NCBI GenBank assembly: GCA_016705955.1
Contig: JADJKO010000003.1
Location: 62,001-126,000 of the forward strand
Direction of reading: 5' to 3'
DNA from: Flavobacteriales bacterium
GTDB taxonomy: Bacteria > Bacteroidota > Bacteroidia > Flavobacteriales_F > PHOS-HE28
Length of the DNA stretch: 64,000 nucleotides
This document shows, in pieces, positions 42,645 to 52,052 of this stretch. The translations under genes were made by a program, and so were the position numbers. The notes beneath the pieces are model-generated. The model was not told where the DNA came from and did not search any database. It worked only from the letters and a program-made list of their open reading frames with translations. Position 1 is the first letter of the stretch, and every line of letters starts with the position of its first letter.

Positions 42645-45578
42645 ATGAGCATTCAACTACCAGACTTCTTCCAAAAGAAGCTCGATGGCCATCCGCACGA
42701 ACTTGGCCTCGTCCACACCGCACTCGACACATTCGGTAAATGGTTTGCAAATAGCCGAACACCATTCTTTCCAGACTATACAGACCATGGCGAAGCTCAC
42801 ATAAGTAGTGTTCTTCAAACGTGCGCTGAACTCATCGGAAAATCTGCCCGGCCAACAATAAGTTCTGCCGATGTAACGATTCTTGTCTGGTCAGTTCTAC
42901 TACATGATTCCGCACTTCACCTCACACCGCCAGTCTTTCAGGCGCTGATCAAGGGAAACGGAAAGGACAACTGCATTCCCGAATTTGACCACTGTACCTG
43001 GCCAACGCTCTGGGAGAAATTCCTCTTCAGCGCTAAGCGGTGGTCTGATCAGAAGATTGTCGACGTCTTTGGCGATAAACTCGCGAACACAGGCTTTACA
43101 ATATCGGATCCATTCGAAAGATGGGAGAACCTTGGAGAATCCGACTTCAAGTTGATCGGTGAGTTCATAAGAATTAATCATCCTCGTTTAGCGCACGAGT
43201 TCGCGGTACATGGAATCCCGGGGACGACACAAAGTCAGACCGGACTACCTAGCACAGCCGCGAGCGATTGGCGCGATATCGCGGGGGCCGTCGCGAGAAG
43301 CCACGGTGTCAACCTAAGATCAATGCTCGACTATGTTGAGAAGAAGTATCAAGTACGGGACTACCAGAGCATCCATGTGATCTACTTGATGGCCCTGATC
43401 AGAGTGTCGGATTACCTGCAACTTCATAAGGAAAGAGCGCCAGAATCTGTCTTCCAATACCGCATCATCCCGAGTCGGATTTCTCAGACAGAATGGAACG
43501 CCCATCACGCCATTAAGAACATCACAGCAACTCACCAAGACCCGGAGAGTGTTGAAGTAAAGGCTGAGCCCAAAGATGTCAAGACCTATCTCCGAATTCG
43601 AGAATGGCTAGATGGTATTCAGTCTGAGCTAGATTCTTCCTGGGCTGTCCTGGGCGAGGTCTATGGTCGATTTGAACTAAGCAACCTTGGGCTTTCTTGG
43701 CGACGGGTGCGATCTAATCTTGATGACCTAGAAAGCTTCTCTGGGCAGGTGGAGTTCCTTCCGAGACGAATAAGAGTAGAAGTAGCACGAGCTGAACTGC
43801 TGTCATTGTTGATTCGTCCGCTATATGGTGATGATCCGTCCTTTGGAGTCAGGGAGCTTATGCAAAACGCTATTGACGCTGTTAAGGAGCTTTACGCGAT
43901 GGAAGCTGCTGTCCCCAAAGACGGAAGCCCAAGTGTTGAGGTAAGTCTCACCGCACCAAACGAGGATACGAGAATCGCTACTCTCACCATTACAGATCGT
44001 GGGGTTGGCATGACTGAAGAAATCCTGATTCAGTATTTCCTCACGGCCGGTGCTTCGTTTCGCCATTCGGAACAGTGGCAGTTGGCCTATGAAACGAACG
44101 ACAGCAAAAACAACGGACAATTCCGATCGCGGGTGGAACGGGGAGGACGCTTCGGAATCGGGTCCCTAGCGGCATTCTTGATTGGTAACCGTATTCAGGT
44201 CGAAACAAGGCATGTAAAGGAAACCGTTGGATACAAATTCACACTCGGTCTTCGCGATGAGGCGGTACAAATTGAAAAGGTGAATGGACTGCCCCATGGC
44301 ACGCGAATTACCATTGCGCTGTCATCAGGCGTTTATGAAAGACTAACCAAGGACAAACAACAGGTGAACAAGCCAGGACTATGGGACTGGTACTTGTTCG
44401 AGAAGCCGTTCGTTGAACGCTCGATCAGCCGTTTAAGGAGAACGAAGCTTCCAAGGAAACAACAAGTCGATCTTAAATCATGGCATGAGGTTCTCTCGCC
44501 TCAGTCGTTTCGAATGTTCTGGTCGTACGACGAACCGGGCCCTAGGCTTGCATGCAATGGGCTCTTTGTGTCAAACTCAGACAAGCTGCCAGAGTTCGAA
44601 AAAGGCCATTGTGACACGCAGACGGAGCGAATAGGAATGCCCAAACTTCATGTCCTTGATCCCGATGCGGCATTCCCATTAAACCTGACTCGAACCGGTA
44701 TTACATCCGCCGAATATGGATGCGAACACGCTCTTTATGAGGATGTCATGAAGGACTACATAGCACGTATCCTGATGACATTTCCTGAAACACCAAATGA
44801 TCCTAGCATTGTGCGTCGGCTTATGGATAGCCCCATTGAACGGTGGAATTCTGAGAGGTCCTATAGATGGAATCACTCGGCTATGGACTGCATTCTAACT
44901 CATTCGGGGTTCTGTCTACCATTTGACAGTATGCTCTCAGCATTGTCACAAGCTAGAAAGTTTCTCTGGATAAAGCTCAGAGGGCTAGCAGAGGCTGATG
45001 AACTAGGAACTAGTTTACTGAAGGTCTTGACCGACTGGGATTGTGTAGTCCTTGAGGGTGGCCTGATAATCCAAACACCTTCACAAGAGTGGAAGGAAAC
45101 TCTTGGCTCGTACCTGAAACGGCTGACAGTCGATTTTCATGGAATGGAGGTGGAGAACATTACGTGGAGCTCCTTCAAAACGGATGGCTTCGCACAGGCT
45201 GTTAAAAAGAGAATCCCTACTCTGTGGCAGGAGAACAAATCGAAGTATGTAGAAAACTGGCGAAGCTGGAACATATCAGAGTACTATCGCGAGCAGTGGT
45301 CGAAAACCCGATGGCTGGTTCACGATACTTCGGAGGAGGATTGGAAATATCCATTCAAACGTTTGGAGGAGGTATCCAAGCCCACGGAGCTGCCCGATGT
45401 AAAAGAAATCCTCACCAAGAATCAATGGAACTATCAGTACGACACCGGAATTATTGGGCGATGGTGGTCAGATTACTTCGGGCAGGAATGGATGCCTTGG
45501 AACAAAGCGGAGCGATTGAAGAAGTTTGCAGATGCCAAACGACGCCTTGCTCCATATCGCACGCTACGAATGAGGTAA
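42645..45578 (+). CDS. HD-phosphohydrolase / GHKL-ATPase fusion protein, candidate defence gene
   Basis: A 977-residue, non-secreted protein. The N-terminal domain is an HD-type phosphohydrolase: H48/H52 in YTDHGEAH, H87-D88 in LLHDSA, the NHPRLAH segment at 178-184 and D256 in LIRVSDYLQ. After a linker comes a Hsp90/GHKL-type ATPase: N-box E404..N408..D411 in RELMQNAID, G1 DRGVGM at 451-456 and G2 GRFGIGS at 501-507. The C-terminal 400 residues are tryptophan rich and unrecognised. The reading frame uses many A/T-ending and AGA/CTA codons and is visibly lower in GC than all neighbours, with IS remnants on either side, so it looks transferred. Such sensor-effector fusions are typical of biological conflict genes; activity is inferred. 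Confidence 0.8.
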   Translation: MSIQLPDFFQKKLDGHPHELGLVHTALDTFGKWFANSRTPFFPDYTDHGEAHISSVLQTCAELIGKSARPTISSADVTILVWSVLLHDSALHLTPPVFQALIKGNGKDNCIPEFDHCTWPTLWEKFLFSAKRWSDQKIVDVFGDKLANTGFTISDPFERWENLGESDFKLIGEFIRINHPRLAHEFAVHGIPGTTQSQTGLPSTAASDWRDIAGAVARSHGVNLRSMLDYVEKKYQVRDYQSIHVIYLMALIRVSDYLQLHKERAPESVFQYRIIPSRISQTEWNAHHAIKNITATHQDPESVEVKAEPKDVKTYLRIREWLDGIQSELDSSWAVLGEVYGRFELSNLGLSWRRVRSNLDDLESFSGQVEFLPRRIRVEVARAELLSLLIRPLYGDDPSFGVRELMQNAIDAVKELYAMEAAVPKDGSPSVEVSLTAPNEDTRIATLTITDRGVGMTEEILIQYFLTAGASFRHSEQWQLAYETNDSKNNGQFRSRVERGGRFGIGSLAAFLIGNRIQVETRHVKETVGYKFTLGLRDEAVQIEKVNGLPHGTRITIALSSGVYERLTKDKQQVNKPGLWDWYLFEKPFVERSISRLRRTKLPRKQQVDLKSWHEVLSPQSFRMFWSYDEPGPRLACNGLFVSNSDKLPEFEKGHCDTQTERIGMPKLHVLDPDAAFPLNLTRTGITSAEYGCEHALYEDVMKDYIARILMTFPETPNDPSIVRRLMDSPIERWNSERSYRWNHSAMDCILTHSGFCLPFDSMLSALSQARKFLWIKLRGLAEADELGTSLLKVLTDWDCVVLEGGLIIQTPSQEWKETLGSYLKRLTVDFHGMEVENITWSSFKTDGFAQAVKKRIPTLWQENKSKYVENWRSWNISEYYREQWSKTRWLVHDTSEEDWKYPFKRLEEVSKPTELPDVKEILTKNQWNYQYDTGIIGRWWSDYFGQEWMPWNKAERLKKFADAKRRLAPYRTLRMR

Positions 45579-45871
45579 TAGGCCCGGCTGGGTGTCCTCG
45601 TTCGCGCACTGCCTCCGCAGCCGCCTTTGGACCTGTGCAGGGTAAAGTGGTGCAACCTCCGAAGGCTCTAGTCTTGCCCATCGATGAGGATTCGTTCCTT
45701 GTCTGGGATAGATCACGGCACAAGCCCTAAGAGACTTATGGGTACCTCTGGCCTTCTCAGGTCCTAGGCTCGGATAGAATTTCAGGCGTAAGGGCCTATT
45801 AGAGTCATGGAGCATCGGACCTGTCGCTCAGCCTCTCCAGCGATCATGTGTTGAACCAAAAGTAAACGAAC
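45579..45871 (+). other. Non-coding leader of the IS110-type element; possible bridge RNA
   Basis: No credible frame in 293 bp directly upstream of the transposase start. In IS110-group elements this position (left end) encodes the bridge RNA that guides target choice. I could not fold it by eye with confidence. Confidence 0.35.
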
Positions 45872-46893
45872 ATGAAGCACTGGATCGGCATTGATGTAAG
45901 CAGCAAGACCCTCGACTTTGCGCTGCTCGATGAACTAGGCACGCACTTGGAGAGCGCCCAAGTGGGTAACGACCGCAAAGCGGTGATGAAGCTGATGGCC
46001 GCTTGGCGCAAGCGACATGCTGTGGAGATCGAACAGAGCTTGATCGCTCTGGAACCCACCGGCCACTACACCTTGATGATGCTGAACCTGGTAGTGGAGC
46101 AACAGTGGCCCACATGGTTGGCGCATCCGCGCGACATCCAGCAGAGCATGGGCATCAAGCGCGTGAAGAACGACAAGGTCGATGCCTTGCGGATCGCGCA
46201 GTATGCGCGCACCTTCCGCGAACGGGCACGGATGTTCACGGCCCAGAACCTGAAGCTCGACAAGCTCAAGCACCTGCTCACCCGCAGGCAGCACTTGGTG
46301 CGCGTGCGGGCCATGTACAAGAGCACATCAGTGATCTGAACCGGTATATGGATCCGGACATCAAGAAAGCATTCAACCAACTGGACAAGCGCTTGATCGC
46401 TGCATCGGATCGCGCGGTGCTTCGTGTGGAACAACTGATCATGGCACAGGTCAGGGGCGATGAACACACCAGCGAGCAATACGACCTGCTGCGCTCCATC
46501 CCAGGCGTGGGTCCGCAGTTATCAGCCTATCTCATCGCCCTCACCGACGGGTTCCATCGCTTCACAGACCCGCGCGAGCTGGCCTGCCATGCCGGTGTAG
46601 CGCCCTTCGAGCGCAGCTCAGGCAGCAGTGTGCGCGGACGAACACGCGTGTCGCATCAAGCCAACAAGACTCTCAAGACCATGCTGCACATGGCGGCGCT
46701 GGCAAACGTGCAGCGTGCTGGCGAACTCAAGACCTACTTCCAACGCAAAGTGGCCGAAGGCAAGAAGCCCATCCTGGTGGTCAACGCTGTGCGGAATAAG
46801 ATCGGCATCGCGTGTGCGCGGTCATCCGCAGAGGCCAGCCCTTCGTTCCACACCTCACTTCGACAACGGCAACCGAAAAACACTTGCAAATGA
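45872..46893 (+). pseudogene. IS110-family transposase, split by a frameshift
   Basis: First frame (45872-46339): MKHWIGIDVSSKTLDFAL, ALEPTGHY and KNDKVDALRIAQYAR, which are the DEDD RuvC-like residues, then a premature stop after KSTSVI. Second frame (from about 46320 to 46893): HISDLNRYMDPDIKK, then the Tnp_20 domain with LRSIPGVGPQLSAYL, CHAGVAPFERSSGSS and HQANKTLKTMLHMAAL. One base lost near 46320 explains the split. It would encode about 340 residues if whole. Confidence 0.88.
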
Positions 46894-46933
46894 CATAGAA
46901 TAAGTCTCGCCGAGCGCTGCATGGTGTGGGGGC

Positions 46934-46945
46934 GGCGGACCCTGC
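46934..46945 (+). repeat. GGCGGACCCTGC motif, copy 2
   Basis: Preceded 25 bp upstream by GTCTCGCCG (46908 region), as in copy 3 at 48110-48121; the two copies flank the gene at 46983-47936. Confidence 0.55.
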
Positions 46946-46982
46946 GGTTCGCAAACCACCCCCGAACCGGAGGCGCCTATGA

Positions 46983-47936
46983 TCACTTCCCGCCGATAAC
47001 GGCTACTCCGATATCCTTGAAGTCCGAGGGCTTGACGTTGTACTTCCACCCGTTGAAGCCCCCGTACACCATTGCGCCATTGGCGCTGTCGTAGATCGTG
47101 ATGAACCGGGCACCACTCAGTTTCGCGCTGATGAGGTAGAGCATTCGAGCTCCACGTTCGAAGAACAGCCGGTCGAACTCCTTTGGGCTCACGATCCGCC
47201 ACGGCTTGGGATAGTCCTTCAACAACTCGTTCGGGTCGTGCTTTTCGGCACCGGTCGGGGACATCACCCGGTAGTCCTCCAGAACACCATCCAGTACGTA
47301 AAGCGTGTCCTTTTTCAGGCGCTTCAATGCCGTCGTCGTGACCTCGTCACTGATGTATCCACGTGACTTGCGGCCCAGCAACAGCTCGTTCATGCCCGCC
47401 AGATAGCAGACCAGCAAGCCGGGACTCCAATTGTTCAGTGGCATCGCTCCACCGGAACCACGTCGACCGATCTCCTTGTTCAGCCATTCACGCTTTGGAT
47501 CCAGCACGATGCCTGCCAGTTGCATCCGCCGCTTCTTGCCCTTCACTTCCTCGACCATCCACAAGGAGAGATAGGGGTTGAACGTGCTCAACCGACCGTC
47601 GCGGGTAATGGTCTCGATCACCACCGTCAAATAGGAACGCGAGCCGTCACTGACTTCCTCCTTCATGGTCGCATCCTGTTCATGCATCGGCCGCAATTCC
47701 AGTTTGCTCACCGTCCATAGGGTATCCAATGCCGCGCGCATCCGATCCAAATACGGCTCTTCTGCTTCGCTGTAGAAGAAGATGGTCGTAGTGCCGCGTA
47801 ACCGGTCCAGTTGCTTCACCGACAATTCGGTGAACTCCTTCAGCCGCGGATCGATATCCTGTCCGATATGGATCTGTGCATGACTTACACTCGGACAGAA
47901 GAGGGCTAGGAGGGGGAGGATCTTGATACTGCGCAT
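46983..47936 (-). CDS. Secreted protein of unknown function
   Basis: A 317-residue protein with signal peptide MRSIKILPLLALFCPSVSHAQ. The mature region has no motif that I recognise; notable segments are TTIFFYSEAEEPYLDRM, LAGIVLDPKREWLNKEIG and a C-terminal half of short strands ending FITIYDSANGAMVYGGF. Probably periplasmic. It stands alone between the IS110 remnant and a non-coding gap, and is bracketed by a short direct repeat. Confidence 0.7.
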   Translation of the reverse strand: MRSIKILPLLALFCPSVSHAQIHIGQDIDPRLKEFTELSVKQLDRLRGTTTIFFYSEAEEPYLDRMRAALDTLWTVSKLELRPMHEQDATMKEEVSDGSRSYLTVVIETITRDGRLSTFNPYLSLWMVEEVKGKKRRMQLAGIVLDPKREWLNKEIGRRGSGGAMPLNNWSPGLLVCYLAGMNELLLGRKSRGYISDEVTTTALKRLKKDTLYVLDGVLEDYRVMSPTGAEKHDPNELLKDYPKPWRIVSPKEFDRLFFERGARMLYLISAKLSGARFITIYDSANGAMVYGGFNGWKYNVKPSDFKDIGVAVIGGK

Positions 47937-48253
47937 GGGATCGTAGTTGAACGAATATCAACTATTTCTTGGATCGACGATCATTCACCTGCTCCTTGAT
48001 CATGCACCCAAGGGCCAATAGAAGAATTGGACCTGCGCGGGGTAGAGTATTCGTCCCATTGACAAAAGCCTCCGCCGGGTCTCGCCGCGCGAAGGCACGT
48101 GTGCGATGAGGCGGACCCTGCGCCCCGTAGCCGTGATCGCATCCATACCGTCGCGGCTCATTTGTTGACGCATACAAAAGGTTCCATCCCCGCGTTAGCC
48201 TAAGAGCATCCGGATCCGCTTCACAAGCGCCCCGCGCCCGATATCTTCAACCC
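47937..48253. other. 317-bp gap without a convincing gene
   Basis: Contains the third GGCGGACCCTGC copy. Small frames here lack typical codon use or start signals. I see no RNA gene. Confidence 0.5.
48110..48121 (+). repeat. GGCGGACCCTGC motif, copy 3
   Basis: Same 12-mer as at 41919 and 46934, preceded by GTCTCGCCG about 24 bp upstream as in copy 2. Confidence 0.55.
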
Positions 48254-48940
48254 GTGTCCCACCCCCGCTACCACATCCTGCCCGGCATGCGCCCCCCCGA
48301 GGTGCTGCGCTGCGCTTGGCACGACAAGGTCCCGCTGGTACACAAGATGATGCGGCCGTTCGAGGACTTGCGGCGCAGGCACCTGAAGGGCGACCGCACC
48401 GCGGTGCTGGAGCAGGTGGAGCGCTATACCGCCCCCTCCGGCAACCGCTGGATCGTGGTGTTGCGCGCGCGCAAGAGCGGCATACAGGTGTACCACTTCG
48501 TGTGGTACCGCGGCACGGACAACCGCATACGCGCCATGCGCATCCGCTGGGACGGTGGGGGCCAGGCGCACTTCAGCTGGCATGTGCTGGAGCAGTACGC
48601 AGCGCGTTTCAGCCCGGATGTGGAAGCCGAGGAGCGGCTGCTGCAGTTCGTGACCCACAACTACGATGTGGCTTTCAAGGCCGAGGAGATCGGCGAGGAC
48701 AACACGAACATGAACATGTTCGGCGGCATCCGCCAGGGCCTCCTGTTCGGGGTGCTGGATGAGCAGGCGGACATCGTGTACATCACCACCTTCGTGGACC
48801 ACAGCCTGTTCTTCCCCGACCAGATACAGCTGATGGAGCAACTGGACTTCCAGCGTTTCATGGGCAGCCTCTCGGATGGGCAACGCCAGGCCATCCTGGA
48901 GAAACGGCGAAAACAGGAGGGCGGCGAGGAGCGGCCGTGA
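48254..48940 (+). CDS. Hypothetical protein
   Basis: A 228-residue soluble protein with a GTG start (MSHPRYHILPGMRPPE); an ATG at 48287 is the alternative. It has a strand-rich region (NRWIVVLRARKSGIQVYHFVWY, HFSWHVLEQYAARFSP) and a C-terminal helix ending in basic residues. No family recognised. High GC and strong third-position bias support that it is translated. Confidence 0.65.
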   Translation: MSHPRYHILPGMRPPEVLRCAWHDKVPLVHKMMRPFEDLRRRHLKGDRTAVLEQVERYTAPSGNRWIVVLRARKSGIQVYHFVWYRGTDNRIRAMRIRWDGGGQAHFSWHVLEQYAARFSPDVEAEERLLQFVTHNYDVAFKAEEIGEDNTNMNMFGGIRQGLLFGVLDEQADIVYITTFVDHSLFFPDQIQLMEQLDFQRFMGSLSDGQRQAILEKRRKQEGGEERP

Positions 48941-48946
48941 TCGAAG

Positions 48947-49069
48947 TCACATCACCCCCATCGGCACCCTTGTCCCGCGCTTGCCATTGCATTTGCGCAC
49001 GCTGCCGTGGCTGGCCGCGCAGGAGGCGAGCAGGGCGATCAGGAGCAGTGCGGCCACCAAGCGTTTCAT
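48947..49069 (-). CDS. Small lipoprotein (40 residues)
   Basis: From the ATG at 49069 the product has a full lipoprotein signal (MKRLVAALLLIALLASC) and a 25-residue mature part with two lysine/arginine clusters and the end RVPMGVM. It is convergent with the gene at 48254 and divergent from the DUF4139 gene. Too short for most gene finders; called because the lipobox, start and stop all fit. Confidence 0.6.
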   Translation of the reverse strand: MKRLVAALLLIALLASCAASHGSVRKCNGKRGTRVPMGVM

Positions 49070-49184
49070 TCGGGAACAACGCAGAAGAACACCTTCGGCG
49101 TATGCGATCGAACGCAACCGCTCGCCCGCGTGTACAGCATGCAACAGACCCGGCGGATACCTTCGCCCAAGCAACCCGAACCCC

Positions 49185-50825
49185 ATGCGACTTCCACTCC
49201 TTGCTCTTTCCACCTTTCTTCTTTGTTCGTTCCACACCTTCGCCGCCGAGGGCGAGAAACCCATCACCAGCAAGGTGAGCGAGGTGAAGGTCTTCCTCAG
49301 CGGCGCGCAGGTCTCGCGCACTGCGAGCAGTTCGGTGCCTTCGGGCACGAGCACGTTCGTGTTCACCGGGCTGGCGCAAGGCATCGATCCGCAGAGCATC
49401 CAGGTCACGGGCAAGGGCGGCTACAGCATCCTCAGCGTGAACCACCGGATGAACTACCTCACCGAGAGCCCGAAGAAGAAGGAGATCGAGGAGCTGCAGG
49501 CGAAGATCAAGAAGTTGGAAAAGGATTGGGCTTTTGAGAAGGCCATGCAGGATGTGTGGGCGAACGAGGAGCAAGTGCTCGGCAAGAACTCGGCGGTCGG
49601 CGGGCAACAGAATGGTTTGACCGCCACGCAGCTCACGGCCGTGAACGATTACATCCGCCAGCGCTTGATCACCACCAAGACGAACTGGCTGGCGCAGCAG
49701 GAGAAGCTCGTGAGCATCCAGCAGGAGAAGGAGAAGCTGGTGCAGCAGATGCAGCAGTACCAAGCGCAGGCCCCGCGTCCCACGAGCGAGATCGTGGTGG
49801 AGATCAGCAGCACGGTGGATGTGAGCGCGAGCTTCACCCTCACCTACTTCCTTGGCAACGCGGGCTGGGTACCGGCCTATGATCTGCGCGCGAAAGGCGT
49901 GGGCCAACCCATCGACCTGTTGATGAAAGCACAAGTGACCAACAACACCGGCGAGGATTGGAACAAGGTGGACATGAGTTTGAGCAGCGGCAACCCGACG
50001 TTGGGCGGCGTGATGCCGACCATGAACCCTTGGACGCTCTATGTGGCCCAACTCTACCGCGAACAAACGTTGTCCACACGCGGGATGCGCAACGCAGATT
50101 CCGATAAGGCCGGTTCGTTCGCACCCCCCAGCGTCGCATCCGGTGCCGAAGTGAGTTTGAAGGAGATGGAGGAGGCCCCAGCCAGCTACACATGGGCAGG
50201 CGCGGTGAACCAACGCACCACCACCGTGGAGTTCGTGATCGAAACACCATTCACCGTGCCCAGTGATGGGACCCCACACATGATCGGCGTGCAGAACCAC
50301 AGCATCCCCGCCACCTACAAGCATTACGCAACACCCAAGTTGGACAAGGACGCCTTCCTCTACGCGCGCACCACGGGTTGGGAGGACCTGAACCTCCTGC
50401 CCGGCCAAGCGAACGTGTTCTTCGAAGGCACCTTCGTGGGCGAGAGCTACTTGCAACTGGATATCCCGAAGGACACGTTGGAGATCTCCCTTGGACGTGA
50501 TAAGGGCGTGACCGTGGAGCGCGTGCGCCGCAAGAGCACGAACGAGAAGGCCACGATCGGCAGCAAGCGCACGATCACCGTTGGTTGGGATATCACCGTG
50601 CGCAACACCAAAGGCACGGCAGTGGACCTGGAACTGCGTGACCAGTATCCCCTCAGCCCGCAGAGCGAGATCGAGGTGAAGCTGGAAGAGAACGGCGGCG
50701 GCGTGGTGGACGAGAACAAGGGATCGCTCACGTGGAACTTCCGCGTGGAGCCCAAGGCGACGAAGAAGCTCGGCTTCTCCTACACGGTGAAACATCCGAA
50801 GGACCTGCCGGTGGTGGTGGAATAA
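49185..50825 (+). CDS. DUF4139 / mucoidy-inhibitor-A-like secreted protein
   Basis: A 546-residue protein starting MRLPLLALSTFLLCSF (signal peptide, cleavage near TFA-A). The N-terminal domain has the typical SEVKVFLSGAQVSR and GLAQGIDPQSIQV, then a coiled coil (EIEELQAKIKKLEKDW ... QQEKEKLVQQMQQ), then the DUF4139 beta domain with LTYFLGNAGWVPAYDLRA, VTNNTGEDWNKVDMSLSSG and the end LTWNFRVEPKATKKLGFSYTVKHPK. Members are exported proteins of unknown biochemical role. The ATG at 49185 is preferred to the long upstream frame, which lacks a signal peptide. Confidence 0.9.
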   Translation: MRLPLLALSTFLLCSFHTFAAEGEKPITSKVSEVKVFLSGAQVSRTASSSVPSGTSTFVFTGLAQGIDPQSIQVTGKGGYSILSVNHRMNYLTESPKKKEIEELQAKIKKLEKDWAFEKAMQDVWANEEQVLGKNSAVGGQQNGLTATQLTAVNDYIRQRLITTKTNWLAQQEKLVSIQQEKEKLVQQMQQYQAQAPRPTSEIVVEISSTVDVSASFTLTYFLGNAGWVPAYDLRAKGVGQPIDLLMKAQVTNNTGEDWNKVDMSLSSGNPTLGGVMPTMNPWTLYVAQLYREQTLSTRGMRNADSDKAGSFAPPSVASGAEVSLKEMEEAPASYTWAGAVNQRTTTVEFVIETPFTVPSDGTPHMIGVQNHSIPATYKHYATPKLDKDAFLYARTTGWEDLNLLPGQANVFFEGTFVGESYLQLDIPKDTLEISLGRDKGVTVERVRRKSTNEKATIGSKRTITVGWDITVRNTKGTAVDLELRDQYPLSPQSEIEVKLEENGGGVVDENKGSLTWNFRVEPKATKKLGFSYTVKHPKDLPVVVE

Positions 50826-50827
50826 GG

Positions 50828-51217
50828 ATGGCGCTTCAACACGTCCGCCTGGACCGCACGGTCACGGAGGCGCGCTTCACCGGTGATCGCATGCCGCGAT
50901 TGGAATTCAAGCACGCGCTCTTCCGGACGCTGCTGCCCGGTTGGCAAACGCGCTTGTACCGCGCCGCCGTGGTGGTGACGACCACTGCGCACGGACCGGA
51001 TGAACGCAAGTTGGTGGTGGACCATCAGGCGATGCGCTTCAGTCTCCTGTACAACAGCACGTGGCCTGATCCGGTGTTCCGGGACATCAAGCGCTGGCCC
51101 TACAAACCCGTGGAGTTGAAACCCGGCGCACCGGTGGTGAGTTGGTTGGTGGAGTTGCGCTTGCGCGAATTGCGCCTCGGGCCGGATGAATGGGTGGACC
51201 TGGTCTTCATCGGGTGA
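50828..51217 (+). CDS. Hypothetical protein
   Basis: A 129-residue protein starting two bases after the DUF4139 gene, so probably co-transcribed. It is strand rich with many basic residues (LFRTLLPGWQTRLYRAAVVVTT, LVVDHQAMRFSLLYN, VVSWLVELRLRELRLG). No signal peptide or known motif. Confidence 0.65.
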   Translation: MALQHVRLDRTVTEARFTGDRMPRLEFKHALFRTLLPGWQTRLYRAAVVVTTTAHGPDERKLVVDHQAMRFSLLYNSTWPDPVFRDIKRWPYKPVELKPGAPVVSWLVELRLRELRLGPDEWVDLVFIG

Positions 51218-51283
51218 GTCATCATTCTGAAGGTTCACCACAGAGGCACTACCGGCAATGGGTCCCGCCTACCTTTACCCGCC

Positions 51284-52045
51284 ATGCGCGCGCTGCTTTT
51301 CGCTCTTCTCTTCTTCGTCTGTGGATCAGCCAACGCCCAACTGAACAACTGGGATCCGAGCTGGTACGCCACGGATTCCGCGTTGATCTTCCACGACGAT
51401 CTGGACTACTACTTGAATGCGTACAGCAAGGGCGAGATCATGGCCATGCGCAAGCAGGTGAACATCTGGAAGATGAACTTCGACAAGTTGATGCGCCAGA
51501 CCATTCGCGAGATCCGCGCGTACAGCGAGGGTTATGGTATGGACCCGCACGTTCACGATTTCAAGTTACCGGTAGCACAGCAAGAAGGTTCGTATTCGCT
51601 GAAGGCGAACGACGGAAAGATCCGCGCATTCATGTTCGGCAGCATCAGTAATCCACCGGCGCGTGTGCAGATCGAACGGTGGAGCCGGTTGGCGAAGAAG
51701 TACACCGGCGAGGACGTGCAGATCTTCGTGGTCTACGGACGTGAGTTGCACCCGGGTGATCACAAGACGTTCAAGCTTTATCCGGAACCGAAGAGCGAAA
51801 CCGAGAAGGCGGCCTACGCGAAGGAGTTCGCTCAGTTGGGCACGATCCCGGTGCTTATCGATGGGCTCGATGATGCAGTCTTCACCGCGTATGGCAAGGC
51901 TCCCAATGGCGCCTACCTCGTGGACAAGGACGGCAATCTGGTCTTCCGCAGCACGTGGGCGGATGACCGGAAGATGGAGCACATGATCGATACGCTCCTG
52001 AAGTGGTACAAGGCCGGCAAGCCGAAGGGCTTCGTGGCGAAGTAG
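51284..52045 (+). CDS. Iodothyronine-deiodinase-like / thioredoxin-fold secreted protein lacking the active cysteine
   Basis: A 253-residue protein with signal peptide MRALLFALLFFVCGSANAQ. Residues 105-240 follow the deiodinase-type thioredoxin fold: MFGSISNPPAR at 117-127, where family members have FGSxTCPPF, the motif FVVYGRELHPGDH at 148-160 (usual VYIREAHPxD), the cis-proline IPVL and APNGAYLVDKDGNLVF. The catalytic cysteine/selenocysteine position is serine or asparagine, so a redox role is doubtful. Periplasmic. Confidence 0.6.
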   Translation: MRALLFALLFFVCGSANAQLNNWDPSWYATDSALIFHDDLDYYLNAYSKGEIMAMRKQVNIWKMNFDKLMRQTIREIRAYSEGYGMDPHVHDFKLPVAQQEGSYSLKANDGKIRAFMFGSISNPPARVQIERWSRLAKKYTGEDVQIFVVYGRELHPGDHKTFKLYPEPKSETEKAAYAKEFAQLGTIPVLIDGLDDAVFTAYGKAPNGAYLVDKDGNLVFRSTWADDRKMEHMIDTLLKWYKAGKPKGFVAK

Positions 52046-52052
52046 GTGTTTC

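Noticed and set aside
47962..48177. 71-codon minus-strand frame
   Set aside because: No signal, no recognisable motif, overlaps a repeat motif and has poor codon bias.
48858..50795. 645-codon minus-strand frame opposite the DUF4139 gene
   Set aside because: Shadow of a plus-strand gene with a signal peptide and clear domains.
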